26,883 nucleotides of DNA from Modestobacter sp. (GTDB lineage Bacteria; Actinomycetota; Actinomycetes; Mycobacteriales; Geodermatophilaceae): assembly GCA_025963425.1 (NCBI GenBank), contig JAOPUQ010000110.1, positions 1-26,883 on the forward strand, read 5' to 3'. A program made the position numbers and the translations under genes. Under the pieces are notes generated by a model that saw only the letters and a list, made by a program, of their open reading frames with translations, had not been told where the DNA came from and did not search any database. The first letter of the stretch is position 1. Every line of letters starts with the position of its first letter. Positions 6,742-14,455 of the stretch are shown piece by piece.

Positions 6742-7314
6742 GTGAACACCAGCACGCGCCAGGACATCGGACTGCTGCTCTTCCGGCTCGGCGTGGGCGG
6801 CACCCTCGCCGCGCACGGCGCTCAGAAGCTGTTCGGCTGGTTCGGCGGCGGCGGCCTGGAGGGCACCACCAAGGGCATGCAGGCCATGGGCTTCCTGCCA
6901 CCGAGGACAAGCGCGATGCTCGCCGGTCTGGGCGAGACCGCGGGCGGCGTTGCGCTGGCCCTCGGGCTGGCCACGCCGGTGGGCGGGGCGGCCGCGGCCT
7001 CGACCATGGCAGTGGCTGGGGCCGTGCACCACCCGGCCGGGTTCTTCGCCACCGAGGGCGGGTTCGAGTACACCGGCGTCCTGGCTCTGTCCGGCGCCGC
7101 CGTCGCCATCAGCGGGCCCGGCCGGTTCTCGCTGGACCACCTGCTGGGCGACCGGTACAACCGGCCCTGGATGAGCGCCGTCGCACTGACGGTCCTGGGC
7201 GCCGCTTCCGCGGTCGTCGTGGCACGGCGCAATCGGGCGGTGGCCTCGGCGCCACCGACCGCCGCCGTCGACCCGCCGGCCGAGGACACGACGACCGGAT
7301 CCCGGACTTCCTGA
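6742..7314 (+). CDS. DoxX family membrane protein
   Basis: The 190-residue product begins at the GTG at 6742, chosen because GAGGAG lies about 9 bases upstream and because the family pattern starts right after it (DIGLLLFRLGVGGTLAAHGAQ). The DoxX hallmarks are HGAQKLFGWFGGGG in the first helix-loop, the GMQAMGF segment, and the second helix GLGETAGGVALALGLATP. Four membrane helices are expected. The C-terminal 25 residues are polar (Pro/Ala/Asp/Thr-rich) after a possible fifth hydrophobic stretch (SAVALTVLGAASAVVVA). DoxX proteins act in the inner membrane; in mycobacteria one works with a superoxide dismutase and a thiosulfate sulfurtransferase in redox balance, but most have no known reaction. 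The AVHHPAGFFATEGGFEY region is typical of the family. Confidence 0.9.
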   Translation: MNTSTRQDIGLLLFRLGVGGTLAAHGAQKLFGWFGGGGLEGTTKGMQAMGFLPPRTSAMLAGLGETAGGVALALGLATPVGGAAAASTMAVAGAVHHPAGFFATEGGFEYTGVLALSGAAVAISGPGRFSLDHLLGDRYNRPWMSAVALTVLGAASAVVVARRNRAVASAPPTAAVDPPAEDTTTGSRTS

Positions 7315-7502
7315 CCCACCTCGCTTCACCCGTCGGGCCCGCGGTGGCTGCTGGTCGCCTGCCAGAGCACCGGGGTCGCCCACGGCTGACCGACTGGATG
7401 TCCGAGCCCCGCGCCGCCATGTCGAGCTCACCGCAGGAACCAGACGTCGGCTGACTCTCGCTGGTCCGTTCCGGCGGTCGCCGGGCGGGTAGGACGACCG
7501 GC

Positions 7503-7661
7503 ATGACCACCCCGAAGCCCGAGCACGACCCCGCCACCGAGCCCGCCAGCGATGACGCGCAGACCCAGGGGGCAGAGCCCACTGGCAACCCGGTCGATCC
7601 CGCGCTGGCCACGTCGTCCCCCGACCCGCAGCAGACCGGCCGGGACCGGCGCGAGGACTGA
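7503..7661 (+). CDS. Small acidic, disordered protein (52 aa)
   Basis: An ATG at 7503 preceded by TAGGACGAC opens a short frame ending in TGA at 7661. The product (MTTPKPEHDPATEPASDDAQ at the start) is rich in Pro, Asp, Glu, Thr and Gln, with no hydrophobic segment and a basic end (GRDRRED). The third codon positions are mostly G or C, as in the neighbouring genes. Tiny proteins of this type are common in this family of bacteria and usually remain hypothetical. No function is proposed. It stands alone between the DoxX and serine hydrolase genes; the 188 bases before it hold nothing I recognise. Confidence 0.55.
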   Translation: MTTPKPEHDPATEPASDDAQTQGAEPTGNPVDPALATSSPDPQQTGRDRRED

Positions 7662-7801
7662 CCTCCCCCGCTCCCCGGGGCGCGCGCCGGACGCACGCCT
7701 TGCCTGTCGGCTCGATCCGGAGGAAGGTCCCTGCTCAACGTGATTCAGCTCACGGTCGGCGGGGGTGCTCCTGGTCGGCTGTCCTCGCCCTGGGAGACCC
7801 G

Positions 7802-8959
7802 ATGAACACAGCTGTCCTGGATGCCGTCCTCGAGGACGCCGTGAACAGCGGCGCGGTGCCCAACGTGGTCGCCGTCGTCGCCGACGGCACCGGCCCGGTC
7901 TACGAGGGCGCAGCCGGATCGCGGGTCGCGGGGGGCGATGAGCCGGTCAGCGCCGACACCCACTTCCGGATCATGTCGATGACCAAGATGGTGGCCACGG
8001 CGGCGGCGCTGCAGCTCGTGGAGCGCGGCCTGCTCGACCTGGACGCGCCGGTCGAGCACTACTGCCCGCAGTTCGGTGAGCTGCAGGTGCTCGACGGCTT
8101 CGACGGCGACACCCCCCGGCTGCGGCCACCGGCCTCGAAGGCGACCGTCAGGCAGCTCCTCACCCACACCGCCGGGGTCGGCTACTGGTTCTTCAACCAC
8201 GACCTGCTCCGCTGGGAGGCCGCGACCGGCACGCCGAACGTGCTGTCCGGTGCGAACGTCGTCTTCAGCGCGCCGCTGGTCGCCGACCCGGGCACCCGGT
8301 TCGAGTACGGCATCAACACCGACTGGCTGGGCAAGGTCATCGAGGCAGCCGGCGGCATGGGCCTCGACGTCGCGGTCAAGGAGGGCATCACCGGGCCGCT
8401 CGGCATGGACGAGACGTCCTTCTCCCCCAGCCCCGCACAGCGCGAGAACCTCGTCCCGGTCCACGTGCGTGGTGCGGACGGCGCCTGGACGACCAGCGGC
8501 ATCGAGCTCAACCCGGAGCCGGAGTACTTCGCCGGCGGCCACGGCCTGTACTCCACCCCCCGCGACTACCTGCGGTTCCAGCGGGCCCTGCTGGGCGGCG
8601 GAGAGGTCGACGGCACGCGGGTCCTGCAGGAGTCGACCGTCGAGGCGGCGTTCACCAACCAGATCGGCGACCTGGACTTCCCAGCGGCGATACCGACCGC
8701 CGACCCGGCCTCGACGGCGGACTTCAACGCCGGGCCCGGCTACAAGTGGGGGTACGGCCTGCTCCTGAACACCGCCGACGTCCCGGGTCGCCGCCGTGCG
8801 GGCAGCGGCGCCTGGGCCGGCCTGTGCAACACGCACTTCTGGGTCGACCGCAGCGCCGGGCTCACCGGCGCCGTCTACACCCAGACCCTGCCGTTCGTGA
8901 CGCCGGAGGTCTACCAGGTCTACGTCGACCTGGAGACCGCCCTGTACGCGGCCCGCTGA
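7802..8959 (+). CDS. Serine hydrolase of the beta-lactamase/esterase (class C-like) family
   Basis: The 385-residue product starts at the ATG at 7802 with GGGAGA upstream; there is no signal peptide, so it is probably cytoplasmic. It has the penicillin-binding-protein/class C beta-lactamase fold signature: the nucleophile and general base in S59-M-T-K62, and a Tyr block EYGIN (Y169) in place of YxN. TVRQLLTHTAGVGYW precedes it, and a C-terminal GHGLYSTPRDYLRFQRALL completes the typical order. These features fit EstB/LovD-type esterases and acyltransferases or 6-aminohexanoate-dimer hydrolases rather than true beta-lactamases. The natural substrate cannot be read from the sequence. It is convergent with the DUF5313-like gene, with only 12 bases between their stops. 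Confidence 0.9.
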   Translation: MNTAVLDAVLEDAVNSGAVPNVVAVVADGTGPVYEGAAGSRVAGGDEPVSADTHFRIMSMTKMVATAAALQLVERGLLDLDAPVEHYCPQFGELQVLDGFDGDTPRLRPPASKATVRQLLTHTAGVGYWFFNHDLLRWEAATGTPNVLSGANVVFSAPLVADPGTRFEYGINTDWLGKVIEAAGGMGLDVAVKEGITGPLGMDETSFSPSPAQRENLVPVHVRGADGAWTTSGIELNPEPEYFAGGHGLYSTPRDYLRFQRALLGGGEVDGTRVLQESTVEAAFTNQIGDLDFPAAIPTADPASTADFNAGPGYKWGYGLLLNTADVPGRRRAGSGAWAGLCNTHFWVDRSAGLTGAVYTQTLPFVTPEVYQVYVDLETALYAAR

Positions 8960-8971
8960 GCTGGCGCCGGG

Positions 8972-9406
8972 TCAGCGACCGGAGCGGTTGCGGTATCGGG
9001 CGGCCCGCCGGGCCGCGGCCTCCTGCCGCCGCTGGGTCTCCTCCGCCTGCCGGGCGGTGGTGATCCGGTGCCGCGCCTCCGCGGCGGTGCCCGCCGGGTA
9101 GCCCGCCTTGACCAGCCGGTGCTCGGTGGTCTCGGTGATGTAGGCGATGGAGAAGATCAGCCCCATCAGCACGCCGCCGAGCGCGGCCATGCCGCGGATC
9201 CAGAACGGGCCGGGGACGACGGTCAGCACCAGGATCACCGGGACGGCCAGCTGGACGGCGGCGCGGGCGACGTGCCGCAGGACCCAGGTGTCGGTCGTGG
9301 TGTCGTGCAGCACCCAGCTGCGATACCGGGGCGGCAGGGCGCGGCCGAAGGCGTACCCGAGCCAGCGCAGCGGTCCCGGACGCACGATCGGCTCGTCGAC
9401 GGTCAT
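8972..9406 (-). CDS. DUF5313-like membrane protein
   Basis: This 144-residue protein has a short polar N-terminus and then a conserved-looking block, LGYAFGRALPPRYRSWVLHD followed by TTTDTWVLRH, which I associate with the actinobacterial DUF5313 family. Two hydrophobic helices follow (AAVQLAVPVILVLTVVPG and MAALGGVLMGLIFSIAYI). The C-terminal third is a charged Arg/Glu/Gln/Ala-rich helix (about 105-144), probably cytoplasmic. No catalytic residues are visible and no function is known. The ATG at 9406 has GGAGGG just upstream. It lies downstream of, and in the same direction as, the TldE gene, 139 bases away; that gap shows no clear terminator. Confidence 0.82.
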   Translation of the reverse strand: MTVDEPIVRPGPLRWLGYAFGRALPPRYRSWVLHDTTTDTWVLRHVARAAVQLAVPVILVLTVVPGPFWIRGMAALGGVLMGLIFSIAYITETTEHRLVKAGYPAGTAAEARHRITTARQAEETQRRQEAAARRAARYRNRSGR

Positions 9407-9545
9407 GCACCCTCCTCCGCGGCGTCGAATGACCCCGATCCGCGACCAATTGTGCGCTGCCCGCCGTGTCGAGGTGGCCCGGGGTGATGATCAGCGCAGA
9501 ACGCCTGCTGGGCTGGCCGGCGCTCGATCGATGCTCCCGAGACCG

Positions 9546-10970
9546 TCAGCTGGCCGGCGACACCGAGCTCATGTTGAAGTCCGGGACCCGCAGCATCGGC
9601 ATGGCCGCCCGGGAGAACCAGTCGTTCCACTCCCGCGGCAGCGTCCGCTCGGTGCGGCTGGCCTGGGTGGCCCGCCCGAGCAGGTCGACCGGCGACTCGT
9701 TGAACCGGAAGTTGTTCACCGCCCCGGCGACCTCGCCGTTCTCGACCAGGAAGACGCCGTCACGGGTCAGCCCGGTGAGCAGCAGCGTCTGCGGGTCGAC
9801 CTCGCGGATGTACCAGAGCGTGGTCAGCAGCAGCCCGCGCTCGGTGGCCGCGATCATCTCCGCCTGGGTGGCGGTGGCGTTCGGGTCCTCGAGGACGAGG
9901 TTGTCCACCGCCGCGGTCGCCGGCGCGGTCGTCTTCAGCGCCCAGTGCCGCGGGCGGATCAGGTTGGTCAGCACCCCCTCGCGGATCCAGTCGACCGCGG
10001 GGGTGGCCATGCCGTTGTCGAAGACCGACGCGGCCCCCGACGACCCGCCGACCACCTGGAACGGGCTGCACTCCAGCCCCGGAGCGCCCGGATCGCTGCG
10101 CAAGGTCAGCGGCAGGCCGGCCAGCCGTTCGCCGATCCGGTTGCCGCCGCCGGGCTTGGCGTACACGCTGCGCCCCTCGTCGGCGTCCCGGGCCTCCATC
10201 GTCCAGTAGGCGTAGATCATCATGTCGCTGACCGTGGACGGCGGCATCAGCGTCTCGTAGCGCCCGGCCGGCAGGTCGATCCGCCGCTTCGACCAGGCCA
10301 TCTTCCGCTGGACGTCAGCGGCCAGGTCGGCCACCGAGACGTCGGTGAAGTCGCGGGTGCCCACGCCGGCCCACACCGAGCGGCCGAAGTCGGGCGACTT
10401 GCCGTTGAGCTCGACCCGGCCGGTGGGCTGGTCGTGCCGCAGCCGCAGCCCGGTCGAGGTGCCCAGGTAGGTGGTGGCCATCTGGTGCTCGGCGAACCCG
10501 AACAGCAGCTCGTCCCGGTCGCGGGCCTCGCCGAAGGCCTGCCCCAGGGCGGGCGCGAAGTCGGCGAAGACGCTGATCGAGGTCTCCGCGGCGTCGGCAT
10601 CCCAGTCTCCGGAGCCCGGCGGCACATCACTGACCAGCGGCATCGCGTCCTCGGCCGGGCCGGCGTCGCGGGCGGCCTGCTCGCTGGCGGCCACCAGCGC
10701 GGCGATGTCCGGGGTGCCGGTGCGGGCGACGGTGCCCGCCGCCATCCCGGCGCCGCCGTCGACGAAGGAGATGACGACCACCTGGCGGGAGCGCATCGCG
10801 CCGTTGGTGGTCAGGCTGTTGCTCGCCCAGCGGAGGTTGGCCTCCGAGCTCTCGACGACGTAGGCCACCTGCCCGTCGGCGGTGGAGGCGGCCAGCGCCT
10901 TCTCCACGAGCTGCTGCGGGGAGATGTGCAGGCTCGTCGCTCCACTCCTCGCTCGCTGGCGCTCACTCAT
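9546..10970 (-). CDS. TldE/PmbA family protein, partner of TldD
   Basis: This 474-residue protein is the inactive-subunit type (TldE/PmbA). It lacks the HExxxH motif of its partner but keeps the shared fold. Recognisable parts are LRWASNSLTTNGAMRSRQVV in the N-terminal domain, PAGRYETLMPPSTVSDMM in the middle, and the C-terminal DNLVLEDPNATATQAEMIA, GLLLTTLWYIREVDPQTLLL, DGVFLVENGEVAGAVNNFRF and NESPVDLL. With TldD it forms a heterodimeric zinc protease that degrades unfolded peptides and, in some bacteria, matures peptide natural products such as microcin B17. Its ATG overlaps the TldD stop by one base (ATGA), a sign of translational coupling. An internal start a little downstream, before the ISPQQLVEKAL segment, cannot be excluded. 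Confidence 0.9.
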   Translation of the reverse strand: MSERQRARSGATSLHISPQQLVEKALAASTADGQVAYVVESSEANLRWASNSLTTNGAMRSRQVVVISFVDGGAGMAAGTVARTGTPDIAALVAASEQAARDAGPAEDAMPLVSDVPPGSGDWDADAAETSISVFADFAPALGQAFGEARDRDELLFGFAEHQMATTYLGTSTGLRLRHDQPTGRVELNGKSPDFGRSVWAGVGTRDFTDVSVADLAADVQRKMAWSKRRIDLPAGRYETLMPPSTVSDMMIYAYWTMEARDADEGRSVYAKPGGGNRIGERLAGLPLTLRSDPGAPGLECSPFQVVGGSSGAASVFDNGMATPAVDWIREGVLTNLIRPRHWALKTTAPATAAVDNLVLEDPNATATQAEMIAATERGLLLTTLWYIREVDPQTLLLTGLTRDGVFLVENGEVAGAVNNFRFNESPVDLLGRATQASRTERTLPREWNDWFSRAAMPMLRVPDFNMSSVSPAS

Positions 10971-12481
10971 CAACGCCCACCCTCCTGCACGGTGTTGAGG
11001 ATGGTCGTGTTCTCGAACAGCGCGGTCGGGCAGCCGTGGCTCACCGCGGCGACCTGGCCCGGCTGGGCCTTGCCGCAGTTGAACGCCCCGCCCAGGACGT
11101 AGGTCTGCGGGCCACCCACCACCGACATCGAGCCCCAGAAGTCCGTCGTCGTCGCCTGGTAGGCCACGTCGCGGAGCTGGCCGGCGAGCCGGCCGTTCTC
11201 GATCCTGTAGAAGCGCTGCCCGGTGAACTGGAAGTTGTAGCGCTGCATGTCGATCGACCAGCTCTTGTCGCCGACCACGTAGATGCCGCGCTCGACCCCG
11301 GCGATCAGCTCGTCGGTGGACGGGCCGTCGGGTGCCGGCTGCAGCGACACGTTGGCCATCCGCTGCACGGGCACGTGCGACGGGGAGTCGGCGAAGGAGC
11401 AGCCGTTGGAGCGCTCCATGCCGCGCAGCCGGGCCATGTTCCGGTCGACCTGGTATCCGACCAGCACCCCGTCGCGGATCAGGTCCCACTGCTGGGCGGC
11501 CACGCCCTCGTCGTCCCAGCCGACCGTGGACAGGCCGTTCTCCACCACCCGGTCACCGGTGACGTTCAGGTGCGGGGAGCCGTACTGCAGGGTGCCGAGC
11601 TTGTCGACGGTGGCGAACGACGTGCCGGCGTAGGCCGCCTCGTAGCCCAGCGCCCGGTCCAGCTCGGTGGCATGGCCGATGGACTCGTGGATGGTCAGCC
11701 ACAGGTTCGAGGGGTCGACGACCAGGTCGTAGCGGCCCGGCTCGACCGAGGGCGCCTTGGTCTTCTCCCGCAGCAGCTCCGGGATCTCGGACAGCTCGCG
11801 GCCCCAGTCCCAGGTGTCGCCGGTGAGGAACTCCCAGCCCCGGCCGACCGGTGGGGCCAGCGTGCGCATCGACTCGAACGCCCCGGTGGAACGGTCGACG
11901 GTCAGCGCGGTGAACTCGGGGTGGATGCGCACCCGCTGCTGGCGGGTGCGGGTACCGGCGGTGTCGGCGTAGTACTTCTGCTCCTTCACGTGCATGCAAC
12001 TGCCCTGCACGTGCTCGACGCCGTCCGCGGCGAGGAGCTGCTCGGACAGCGACACGAGCAGGCCGGTCTTCTCCGCGTCGGGCACCTCGAACGGGTCGAC
12101 CTCGTAGGCGGAGACCCACTCGCCGTGGTAGCTGGGCTCGGGGGCCAGCTCGACCCGGTCGGTGTTCATCGCGGCGGACACCTTCGCGACGGCCACCGCC
12201 TCCTCGGCCAGCCGGACGGCCTCACCCGCGGTGAGGACGACGCCGGCGGCGAAGCCCCAGGTGCCCTCGTGGACGACGCGGACGGCCAGCCCCAGGTCCT
12301 CCCCGTCGGCCAGCGCCTCGAGGCGGGCGTCGCGCAGCCGGACGGTCTGGCTGCGGATGCGCTCGACCCGCAGGTCGGCGTGCTCGCACCCCAGGTCGAC
12401 CGCCCGGGTCAGCGCCGCCTCGGTGAGCGCGGACAGGGGGAGGGCGAGGAAGGACTCGTCGACGGAACGGGTCTGCGACAC
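10970..12481 (-). CDS. TldD family zinc metalloprotease
   Basis: The 503-residue product carries the TldD zinc-binding motif HESIGH (H265, E266, H270), preceded by VVDPSNLWLTI as in the family. The N-terminal domain has the QTVRLRDARLEALADGEDLG block and the C-terminal domain has RFYRIENGRLAGQLRDVAYQ and GGAFNCGKAQPGQ. Together these match full-length TldD (about 480-510 residues). It pairs with TldE, encoded directly downstream with a one-base overlap. The complex cleaves unstructured peptides in the cytoplasm by threading them to the zinc site. Start is a GTG at 12481. No modified-peptide gene cluster or precursor-like small gene is seen next to the pair, so a general peptide-clearing role is the more cautious reading. 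Confidence 0.93.
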   Translation of the reverse strand: MSQTRSVDESFLALPLSALTEAALTRAVDLGCEHADLRVERIRSQTVRLRDARLEALADGEDLGLAVRVVHEGTWGFAAGVVLTAGEAVRLAEEAVAVAKVSAAMNTDRVELAPEPSYHGEWVSAYEVDPFEVPDAEKTGLLVSLSEQLLAADGVEHVQGSCMHVKEQKYYADTAGTRTRQQRVRIHPEFTALTVDRSTGAFESMRTLAPPVGRGWEFLTGDTWDWGRELSEIPELLREKTKAPSVEPGRYDLVVDPSNLWLTIHESIGHATELDRALGYEAAYAGTSFATVDKLGTLQYGSPHLNVTGDRVVENGLSTVGWDDEGVAAQQWDLIRDGVLVGYQVDRNMARLRGMERSNGCSFADSPSHVPVQRMANVSLQPAPDGPSTDELIAGVERGIYVVGDKSWSIDMQRYNFQFTGQRFYRIENGRLAGQLRDVAYQATTTDFWGSMSVVGGPQTYVLGGAFNCGKAQPGQVAAVSHGCPTALFENTTILNTVQEGGR

Positions 12482-12545
12482 GGGTGCGTGTCTACCAGGC
12501 GTGGCCGCCGAAGACGACGCAGTTCGTGAGCTGCGCTACCGACCG

Positions 12546-12576
12546 GTGGCCGGGTCGCGCTGCGCGACCCGGCCAC
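12546..12576 (-). terminator. GC-rich hairpin after the lactam operon
   Basis: GTGGCCGGGTCGC (12546-12558) pairs perfectly with 12564-12576, and one more G-C pair leaves a 3-base loop. It starts 10 bases after the pxpC stop codon (which ends at 12586 on the minus strand) and lies ahead of the TldD gene. There is no T-tract. It is the likely end of the five-gene operon transcript. Confidence 0.75.
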
Positions 12577-12585
12577 GGCACGGGC

Positions 12586-13563
12586 TCAGCCCGCCACGGC
12601 GGCCAGCGACCGCTCCAGGTGCTCGCGGCCGGCACGGCGGGCAGCGAGCGCGGCGTCCATGTCGACCTCCACGAAGCGGGTGTTCGTGCCCGGCATGCAC
12701 TGGGCGACCCGATCCAGGTCGGCGCTGATCACCGTGGCCACCACCGCGTAGCCCCCGCCCGACACCGCGTCCCGGTGCAGGATGATCGGCTGCGTGCCGT
12801 TGGGCACCTGGATGGACCCCACCGGGTAGCCCGCGTCGACGATGTTCGAGGGGTCCGAGCCGGCGCCGAAGGGCGGCACCCGCTCCCGCCAGTCCAGCGT
12901 GGCCCCCTCGAAGCGCATCCCGGTGCGATCGGCCACTGGGGTCAGCCGCCAGGTGGCGCTGAACAGGGTCTCCCGGCCGGCCTCGGTGAGCCGGTGGTCG
13001 TACAGCCCCGGGATGACCCGCAGGTCCACCTCCGTCGGGAACACCGGCCGCAGCTCCTCCGGCAGCGCGGTGCCAGGAGCCGGCGCCGGCCCGGACGGTG
13101 TGCCGACCGGCACGTCGTCACCGGCGGCCAGGGCCCGGTTGTGGAACCCGCCGAGCGAGCCCACCTGGTAGGTCGACCGGCTGCCGAGGTCCTCCGGGAC
13201 GTCGATGCCACCGGCGAAGGCGAGGTAGTAGCGGGCACCGGCGGTGACGTATCCGAAGGAGACCCGGTCGCCGGCCACCAGCGCCACCGTGGCCCAGGAC
13301 GGCGCCGGATCGCCGTTGACCAGGAGCTGGACGCTGGCCCCGGTGACGGCGAGCAGGGTGGGCTCGGTGGTGGTGAAGGTCGGACCGAGGTACGTGCACT
13401 CGAACAGGGCGGCGGCGGGCTCGTTGCCCACCAGCGCGTTGGCCAGGATCGCGGAGGACCGGTCCAGCGCCCCGCCCTGGGGGATGCCCAGGTGGTACAG
13501 GCCCGGGCGCCCGAGGTCCTGCACCGTGGTGTGCAGGCCGGGCTGCTCGATCTCAAGGGACAC
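12586..13563 (-). CDS. pxpC: Biotin-dependent carboxyltransferase-like subunit (PxpC/KipA family)
   Basis: The 325-residue protein is a PxpC/KipA (allophanate hydrolase subunit 2-like) family member. The N-terminal signature EIEQPGLHTTVQDLGRPG, followed by LGIPQGGALDRSSAILANAL, is complete, as are LLAVTGASVQLLVNG and FAGGIDVPEDLGSRSTYQVG. A C-terminal GGGYAVVATVISADLDRVAQ matches the family end. In 5-oxoprolinase PxpABC and urea amidolyase this fold binds the substrate and CO2-derived group. Here its companions are a biotin carboxylase and a biotin carrier, so a true biotin-dependent carboxyl transfer is plausible. It is the last gene of the operon, starts with GTG at 13563 and overlaps pxpB by 11 bases. 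Substrate (5-oxoproline or another lactam) is unproven. Confidence 0.88.
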   Translation of the reverse strand: MSLEIEQPGLHTTVQDLGRPGLYHLGIPQGGALDRSSAILANALVGNEPAAALFECTYLGPTFTTTEPTLLAVTGASVQLLVNGDPAPSWATVALVAGDRVSFGYVTAGARYYLAFAGGIDVPEDLGSRSTYQVGSLGGFHNRALAAGDDVPVGTPSGPAPAPGTALPEELRPVFPTEVDLRVIPGLYDHRLTEAGRETLFSATWRLTPVADRTGMRFEGATLDWRERVPPFGAGSDPSNIVDAGYPVGSIQVPNGTQPIILHRDAVSGGGYAVVATVISADLDRVAQCMPGTNTRFVEVDMDAALAARRAGREHLERSLAAVAG

Positions 13564-14455
13564 GGGGTGCCTCCAGCAGGCGCTCGTTGTAAGCCCGGGG
13601 GTCGGCCACGGCCGCCGCCAGGTCGACCGTCACCGGGCGGAGGTCGTACCGCCACGTCCCGGCCGCCACCTCGGCCTGGATCTCGCGGTACCGCTCCTCG
13701 GTGACCGGCGTGTACGTGACGACGTCGCCGGGGCGGAACAGGACGGCGGAGTCGGCGAAGTCGGCCAACGTCTGCCGGGGGTCGTAGATCGGCGCCGCCG
13801 CGACGCCGAACATCTGGTACCCCCCGGCTCCGCGCACCGAGTAGATGCAGGAGAAGCAGCCACCGTGGCCGATGGTGAGCTTGGGGGTGTCGGTCCGGGG
13901 CAGCAGGTACTTGGGCACCTCGAGCTGCTCGGCGCGCGGAACCATCTGGTACATGAACGGCAGCCCGGCGACGAACCCGACCATGGTGACGATCCACGGC
14001 GCCGAGTGGTGCCGGCTGATGAACTCCGCGCGGGAGGCCAGCCCGTTCTGCGTCGCGGCGAAGTCCAGGTCGGTGCTGTCCGGCTCGTGGCGGTTGTCCC
14101 GGAACCGCTCCCCCACCTCGTTGGTGAAGGGGTCGTCGTACCAGACGGGCACCTCGATCAGGCGCGAGGACAGCACCTGCCCGGCCAGGTCGGCGGTCTC
14201 GGTGGCGAGCTCGCGCACCCGGGCCAGCAGCACGTCCGGCGCCAGCACGTCGGGGTCGAAGCGGAGCAGCAGCGAGGCGTTGGACGGGCAGATGTCGATG
14301 ATGCCCGCGGGGCGGTCGGCGGCCAGCCGCTGGCACAGCGCCGCCGCCCGGAAGTTCGCCGCCAGGTCCATCTCCTCGGCGACCTCGACGAACAGGAACT
14401 CGTCCCCGCCCCAGGAGTAGCGGAATCCGGCTGCGGTCTCGGTGGGTGCGCTCAT
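13553..14455 (-). CDS. pxpB: PxpB/KipI-family carboxyltransferase-like subunit, divergent
   Basis: This 300-residue protein has the KipI/allophanate hydrolase subunit 1 layout. An N-terminal domain (AGIIDICPSNASLLLRFDPD, then LSSRLIEVPVWYDD) is followed by a C-terminal cyclophilin-like domain (VGFVAGLPFMYQM, then LTIGHGGCFSCIYSVRGAGG and YQMFG). The last block corresponds to the usual SVGIAGxQTGIYPxxSPGGW, but differs strongly: the Ile-Ala-Gly and Thr-Gly steps are replaced by HGGCFSC. It is also longer than the 210-240 residues usual for PxpB, with an insert near RFRDNRHEPDSTDLDFAATQ. With PxpC it should form the carboxyltransferase-like half of the enzyme. It overlaps the biotin carboxylase gene by 4 bases and pxpC by 11. 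The divergence suggests a substrate other than 5-oxoproline. Confidence 0.85.
   Translation of the reverse strand: MSAPTETAAGFRYSWGGDEFLFVEVAEEMDLAANFRAAALCQRLAADRPAGIIDICPSNASLLLRFDPDVLAPDVLLARVRELATETADLAGQVLSSRLIEVPVWYDDPFTNEVGERFRDNRHEPDSTDLDFAATQNGLASRAEFISRHHSAPWIVTMVGFVAGLPFMYQMVPRAEQLEVPKYLLPRTDTPKLTIGHGGCFSCIYSVRGAGGYQMFGVAAAPIYDPRQTLADFADSAVLFRPGDVVTYTPVTEERYREIQAEVAAGTWRYDLRPVTVDLAAAVADPRAYNERLLEAPRVP

Noticed and set aside
7397..7453. Tiny frame MSEPRAAMSSSPQEPDVG upstream of the 52-residue protein
   Set aside because: Only 18 codons with no clear ribosome site; too short to support.
9147..12529. Long plus-strand open frames opposite TldE and TldD
   Set aside because: They are antisense shadows of high-GC genes. 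The minus strand carries complete TldD/TldE motifs, including HESIGH.
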